A stretch of 27,207 nt of DNA from Mycoplasmatota bacterium (GTDB lineage: Bacteria > Bacillota_I > Bacilli_A > Izemoplasmatales > Izemoplasmataceae): contig DAOVWR010000004.1 in NCBI GenBank assembly GCA_030636545.1, positions 1 to 27,207 of the forward strand, read 5' to 3'. The position numbers were made by a program, and so were the translations under genes. Of the stretch, positions 23,270 through 27,207 are shown one piece after another (within the stretch, counting starts at the first letter, position 1; each line of letters opens with the position of its first letter). The notes beneath the pieces were generated by a model, which worked only from the letters and a program-made list of their open reading frames with translations, ran no database searches and was not told the DNA's origin.

Positions 23270-24488
23270 ACTCTTCTTCGTAAATCATCTTAGCTAATGG
23301 GAATGGGTCTAATGCTCTTTCAAATATTCCTTGAACATAAGCTATTAGTACTCCGTAATTAACTATTGGAATTTCTTTTGCGACAACTTGAGAAATACGA
23401 TACATCATTTCACTCTTGTTGAGCATACATGCTCCACAGTGAATTACTAATTTAATATCAGACATATCTTTCGGAAATGAATATCCTGAGCTATAGACAA
23501 ATTCAAAATCTTTTCCGGTGTGTTGTCTTAGCCATCTTGGTATTTTAACTGTCCCGATATCATCGCTTTGACGGTGATGAGTACATCCTTCGCTAACAAG
23601 GATTTTATCACCACTTTCTAATTTTTCAATAGCTTTAGCTCCTTTTACTAATTCTTCTAGGTCACCTTTATTTCTAGCAAATAAAATAGAAAAAGATGTT
23701 AACATGATATCTTTTGGAGTATCTGCAGATACTTTTAAGAAGACTTGAGAATCAGTAATAACTAGTTTAGGTTTAGTCCCAAGCTTATCTAATGTTTCTC
23801 TTAATTCAAATTCCTTAGTAACAACAGCGATTGCATCACTTTCTAATATATCTCTGATTGTTTGTTGTTGAGGTAAAATTAATCTTCCCTTTGGAGCGGC
23901 TTTATCGATTGGTGTTACTAGTACCACTATATCTCCAGGATTTAATAAGTCTCCAACAATCATAAATTTTTCTTCTTCAATTTTCAATGTCGTTCCTATT
24001 TCATTTTTTAAATCTTCAATTCCTTCTTTAGTAGTTGCTGAAACTCTTAATATTTTGTCTTTAAAAACATTACTAAAGTCTTTATCCATAGACACTGTAT
24101 CAATTTTATTCACAACCATTAAATAAGGTTTTTGACGTTTTTTAAATTCTTTTATTAAATCTTTTTCGTATTTAAAATCATCTTGATTAATATCAAATAT
24201 GATTAATCCAATATCTGTTTTATTAATTATATCATATGTTCTTTCTACTCTTAATTCACCTAATTCACCAACATCATCAATACCTGCGGTATCGATTAAA
24301 ACAACAGGACCTAAGGGTAGTATTTCCATTGATTTAAAGACTGGATCTGTGGTTGTTCCTGGAATTTTAGAAACTAATGAGATAGTTTGATTAGTTAAAG
24401 AATTAATAACACTAGACTTACCAACATTACGTCTACCAAAGATAGCAATATGTGTTCTTGAAGCACGTGGTGTTTGATTCATACTCAT
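23268..24488 (-). CDS. hydF: [FeFe]-hydrogenase maturation GTPase HydF
   Basis: Scaffold GTPase on which the 2Fe subcluster of the H-cluster is completed before transfer to apo-hydrogenase. It has 406 residues. The N-terminal GTPase domain shows GRRNVGKSS (18-26), DTAG (66-69) and NKID (127-130). A dimerisation region follows, then the 4Fe-4S domain with Cys302-x-His304 and, 45 residues later, His350-Cys351-Gly-Ala-Cys354, exactly the CxH-X45-HCxxC pattern of functional HydF. GAGGAG lies 7 bases before the ATG, which overlaps the preceding stop (TAATG). It is the last gene of the operon. Confidence 0.96.
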   Translation of the reverse strand: MSMNQTPRASRTHIAIFGRRNVGKSSVINSLTNQTISLVSKIPGTTTDPVFKSMEILPLGPVVLIDTAGIDDVGELGELRVERTYDIINKTDIGLIIFDINQDDFKYEKDLIKEFKKRQKPYLMVVNKIDTVSMDKDFSNVFKDKILRVSATTKEGIEDLKNEIGTTLKIEEEKFMIVGDLLNPGDIVVLVTPIDKAAPKGRLILPQQQTIRDILESDAIAVVTKEFELRETLDKLGTKPKLVITDSQVFLKVSADTPKDIMLTSFSILFARNKGDLEELVKGAKAIEKLESGDKILVSEGCTHHRQSDDIGTVKIPRWLRQHTGKDFEFVYSSGYSFPKDMSDIKLVIHCGACMLNKSEMMYRISQVVAKEIPIVNYGVLIAYVQGIFERALDPFPLAKMIYEEE

Positions 24489-25885
24489 TAGTTTTCTCCT
24501 CTTATGATACCCGGTTTAGTAATATTTAATGGGTCTAGTAGTTTTTCAATTTGAGCTTTGGTAAACAATCTTTCGGTAACTAGCACTTGTTTTATAGTTT
24601 TGTTATAAGCATTTGCTTTTTTTACAATCTCACTTGCTTTGTCATAGCCAATAATAGAAATAAGTGGCGTAATTAATGAGTGTGAGTTTTCTAGATTTTT
24701 GGTACAAGTAGCAACATTTACTTCTATATGTTTAGCACATTTATTATTAAACTTGTTAACTGTATGAGTTAATAATTCAAGTGATTCTAGTAATGCTTCT
24801 GCGATACCAGGAACAAAAGCATTTAATTCTAGTGAACCACCAGTTACTAAGTTATTAATCAATGTATCATTTGAAATTACTTTATAAGCATTTTGAATTA
24901 CCATTTCTAAAATAACTGGGTTAGTTTTACCTGGCATAATTGATGATCCTACTTGATTATCTTTTAAGATTATTTCCCCAATTCCTCCATTTGGACCTGA
25001 GGCAAGTAATCTTAAATCATTACTTATTTTTATTAATGTAGAAGCAGCTACTTTAAGTAGTCCTGATACTTCATTGAACGCATCTAAGTTTTGGGTATTA
25101 TCAATTAATGATTCCGCTCTTGAAACACCAATTCTAGTTGATTCTTGAAGTAATGAAGTCATCATAAATGTATATTTTAGTGGTGCATTAAGTCCTGTTC
25201 CTATTGCTGTTCCACCAATATTTATTGTTCTGAGTCTTTCTTCTACTTTATAGATACGCCATCTATCTCTTGAAAATGTTTCAGCGTAAGCTCCAAACAT
25301 TTGTCCAGCTAAAATAGGGACAGCATCCATATATTGGGTTCTACTAAGTTTAATTACTTTTCCATATTTAGTTTCTTTTTCTTGAAAAGTCTTTTGGAGA
25401 TTTGCATATTCATCAGCTAGTTTTCTTATTTGTTTAATACAAGCAATCTTCACAGCTGTTGGGAATGTATCATTAGTAGATTGATGAAGATTAACATGAT
25501 TAATTGGATGAATTATTTTATATTCACCTATTCTATGTCCTAAGATTTCTAAAGCAACATTCGCAATTACTTCATTAACATTCATGTTAGTGGAAGTTCC
25601 TGCGCCACCTTGATAACGATTAATAACAAAAGAATTATCAAATTCAGAATTTAGTATTTTATTACATGCTTTTGTTATTGCTTTTGCAATATCCTTATCT
25701 AAATATCCTAGTTTCTTATTAGCGATTGAAGCTTGTCTTTTAATATTAACAAGTTCATATACTATTTTCATATTAACTAACTGATCACTCACATTAAAAT
25801 TCTCAAGTGCTCTAAAAGTTGATATACCATAGTATATGTTATCTTCAAGTAATACCTCTCCTAAATAGTCTTTTTCATTTCTCAT
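24488..25885 (-). CDS. aspA: Aspartase-family ammonia-lyase in the hyd operon
   Basis: Member of the fumarase/aspartase superfamily, about 465 residues, most like aspartate ammonia-lyase (aspartate to fumarate plus ammonia). Family signatures: QGGAGTSTNMNVNEVIAN (about 92-109), HQSTNDTFPTA, RTQYMDAVPI, and the catalytic loop GSSIMPGKTNP (about 313-323). A TTG three bases upstream could also be read as start; ATG 25883-25885 follows GAGGAGGAATTTG. It is coupled to hydF by TAATG and lies 12 bases after hydG. From memory, aspA-like genes occur in hyd operons of other anaerobes. A role supplying ammonia for the H-cluster amine bridge is plausible but inferred. Substrate identity was not verified residue by residue. 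Confidence 0.85.
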   Translation of the reverse strand: MRNEKDYLGEVLLEDNIYYGISTFRALENFNVSDQLVNMKIVYELVNIKRQASIANKKLGYLDKDIAKAITKACNKILNSEFDNSFVINRYQGGAGTSTNMNVNEVIANVALEILGHRIGEYKIIHPINHVNLHQSTNDTFPTAVKIACIKQIRKLADEYANLQKTFQEKETKYGKVIKLSRTQYMDAVPILAGQMFGAYAETFSRDRWRIYKVEERLRTINIGGTAIGTGLNAPLKYTFMMTSLLQESTRIGVSRAESLIDNTQNLDAFNEVSGLLKVAASTLIKISNDLRLLASGPNGGIGEIILKDNQVGSSIMPGKTNPVILEMVIQNAYKVISNDTLINNLVTGGSLELNAFVPGIAEALLESLELLTHTVNKFNNKCAKHIEVNVATCTKNLENSHSLITPLISIIGYDKASEIVKKANAYNKTIKQVLVTERLFTKAQIEKLLDPLNITKPGIIRGEN

Positions 25886-25897
25886 CAAATTCCTCCT

Positions 25898-27207
25898 CTA
25901 GAAGAATAAATCTCTCTCTCCATTTATAATTCTTTGAATATTTTCTTTTAGTTTTCCTTTAACTTTTTGATCCTTAATTGTTTCAGCATGTTGCCAAACA
26001 AATTTAAGCCCTTTTTCTTTAAATTCGCCATCTGCATAATCCATTAGATACTCAGTTAATGTCATAATTGCATTAGGTTCGCAAATTAATCCGATAGTTC
26101 CGGCTTTAGCTAGCGCCATAAATCTGTCCCCTGTGCGCCCTTTTCGGTAGCAAGATGTACAAAATGATGGAATATACCCATGATCAACTAAGTCTTTCAT
26201 GATTTCTAAAACTGGTCTTTCATCAGATAATTCAAATTGATCTGGTGAAACATCTTCTTCATCTTCATCATGATATCCACCAACATCAGTTTTACTACCA
26301 GCACTTATTTGCGATACTCCGTGTTTAATTAATTCTTGACGGATTTCTTTTGTTTCTCTTGTTGAAAGAATTATCCCAATATAGGGAACTGCTAATCTAA
26401 GGATTGTTACAAGTCTTTTAAACTGTTCATCAGTTATGATATGAGGATAATCACTTAAATCCATTCCTTTTGCTTTTTTAAGACGAGGCACACTTATTGT
26501 ATGAAATCCTACTCCATATTTCTCTTCTAGGTATTCATTATGAATAATTAGTCCTAAGACTTCATTTTTATACTTGTAAAGCCCAAATAATACTCCAGCT
26601 CCAACATCTTCAATACCGGCTTCAAAGGCTCTATCAAAAGCACTTAAGTGATAATCATAGTCGCCCTTTAAACTTTTTGGATGAACATTCTCAAATGTTG
26701 GTCTATCATACGTTTCTTGAAATAAGATATATGTTCCGATTCCAATATCGTGAAGTTTTCTTAATTCCTCAACTGAAGTAGCTGCGATATTAACATTGAT
26801 TCTTCTAATTGAACTATTATCATAGATTGTTTTAATTGATTCAATAACGTAATCAATTGGTGTCTCTTTAGGAGATTCACCAACTTCTAAAGCTATTCTT
26901 TTGTGTCCTATTTTTTCTAAGTTAATTGCTTGATGTTTTATTTCTTCCTGCGTTAATTTTAAACGATGGATTTTATTATCTCTTCTGTATCCACAGTATG
27001 TACAATTATTAACACAATAGTTTGATATATATAGTGGCGCAAATACAACAAGTCTTTTTCCATAGATTTCTTCTTTTATTTTCCCAGCAATATTGTAGAT
27101 TTCTTCTAGTTGTTCTTTTTTGTGGGCATTTAGTAGTTTAGCTACTTCTAAATGGCTTAATTTTTCTCTTTTTTCAGCTTTTACTAATATTCTTTTAATT
27201 TCCTCCA
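25898..27207 (-). CDS. hydG: [FeFe]-hydrogenase maturase HydG (N-terminus beyond window)
   Basis: Radical SAM tyrosine lyase that makes the CO and CN- ligands of the H-cluster as an Fe(CO)2(CN)-cysteine unit. The frame is open from 25898 to the right edge, 435 codons, so only about the first 35-40 residues are missing. The radical SAM cluster motif Cys-x3-Cys-x2-Cys (YCVNNCTYCGY) is at 26993-27016. The HydG-specific C-terminal cluster motif Cys-x2-Cys-x22-Cys is at 26081-26161 (FCTSCYRKGRTGDRF onwards). A GTG at 26491 is an internal valine, not a start. It is upstream of the aspartase gene and hydF; hydE is not in the window. Confidence 0.96.
   Translation of the reverse strand, partial: EEIKRILVKAEKREKLSHLEVAKLLNAHKKEQLEEIYNIAGKIKEEIYGKRLVVFAPLYISNYCVNNCTYCGYRRDNKIHRLKLTQEEIKHQAINLEKIGHKRIALEVGESPKETPIDYVIESIKTIYDNSSIRRINVNIAATSVEELRKLHDIGIGTYILFQETYDRPTFENVHPKSLKGDYDYHLSAFDRAFEAGIEDVGAGVLFGLYKYKNEVLGLIIHNEYLEEKYGVGFHTISVPRLKKAKGMDLSDYPHIITDEQFKRLVTILRLAVPYIGIILSTRETKEIRQELIKHGVSQISAGSKTDVGGYHDEDEEDVSPDQFELSDERPVLEIMKDLVDHGYIPSFCTSCYRKGRTGDRFMALAKAGTIGLICEPNAIMTLTEYLMDYADGEFKEKGLKFVWQHAETIKDQKVKGKLKENIQRIINGERDLFF

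Noticed and set aside
25898..26491. A 197-residue HydG fragment starting at GTG 26491, i.e. a broken gene
   Set aside because: The frame continues open to 27207 and contains the radical SAM Cys motif; the gene is simply cut by the window edge.
1..27207. UGA read as tryptophan, as in Mycoplasma
   Set aside because: Conserved tryptophans such as the one in RbgA QWYPGH use TGG, and genes such as atpH, atpB-upstream atpI and hydF's neighbours end at expected lengths with standard stops.
1..27207. tRNA, rRNA, CRISPR array, insertion sequence or prophage
   Set aside because: Gaps between genes are short and none shows cloverleaf-like arms, spaced direct repeats, transposase genes or terminal inverted repeats with target duplications.

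Overview
The window is low-GC DNA with tightly packed operons, mostly on the minus strand. It looks like a chromosome segment from an anaerobic, fermentative bacterium of the Bacillota/Mollicutes (Tenericutes-like) branch. The gene neighbourhoods rpiB-upp-atp, prfA-prmC and ftsY-ylxM-ffh, and the AGGTGA-type ribosome binding sites, are of Bacilli type. Tryptophan is encoded by TGG and genes end normally at TGA, so the UGA-Trp code of Mycoplasma is not in use. F-type ATP synthase together with [FeFe]-hydrogenase maturation genes would suit a free-living anaerobic relative such as the Izemoplasmatales. That placement is inference only; no rRNA is present.

Layout. (1) 1-4849, minus: rpiB, upp and the ATP synthase operon head (atpZ-like, atpI-like, atpB, atpE, atpF, atpH, atpA); atpA runs off the left edge. 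The c subunit carries a Na+-type ligand set. (2) 5041-7404: tsaC and an ABC half-transporter, divergent. (3) 13617-7450, minus: a likely operon of an unknown membrane-anchored protein, a thioredoxin-like protein, an FtsK/SpoIIIE (SftA-like) protein, lepB, rbgA, rnhB and an FMN-binding PNPOx-fold protein, with a small membrane protein behind. (4) 13712-14521, plus: a Cof-type HAD phosphatase. (5) 17249-14550, minus: the protein-targeting genes ftsY-ylxM-ffh. (6) 17250-17593: a gene-free stretch full of perfect stem-loops, holding a candidate small RNA with its own promoter and terminator. (7) 19672-17594 topA; 21734-19774 prfA-prmC; 23173-21779 a MATE transporter, all minus. (8) 27207-23268, minus: hydG (its start lies beyond the window), an aspartase-family gene and hydF, forming a hydrogenase-maturation operon.

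The two metabolic blocks fit one lifestyle: hydrogen-evolving fermentation plus an ATP synthase that may couple to Na+. The rest is housekeeping: translation termination, tRNA modification, ribosome assembly, secretion and topology. The three points most worth attention are the destroyed Walker A loop of the FtsK-family protein, the candidate C-rich small RNA upstream of ftsY, and the aspartase embedded in the hyd operon. No tRNA, rRNA, insertion sequence, prophage or CRISPR array was seen.
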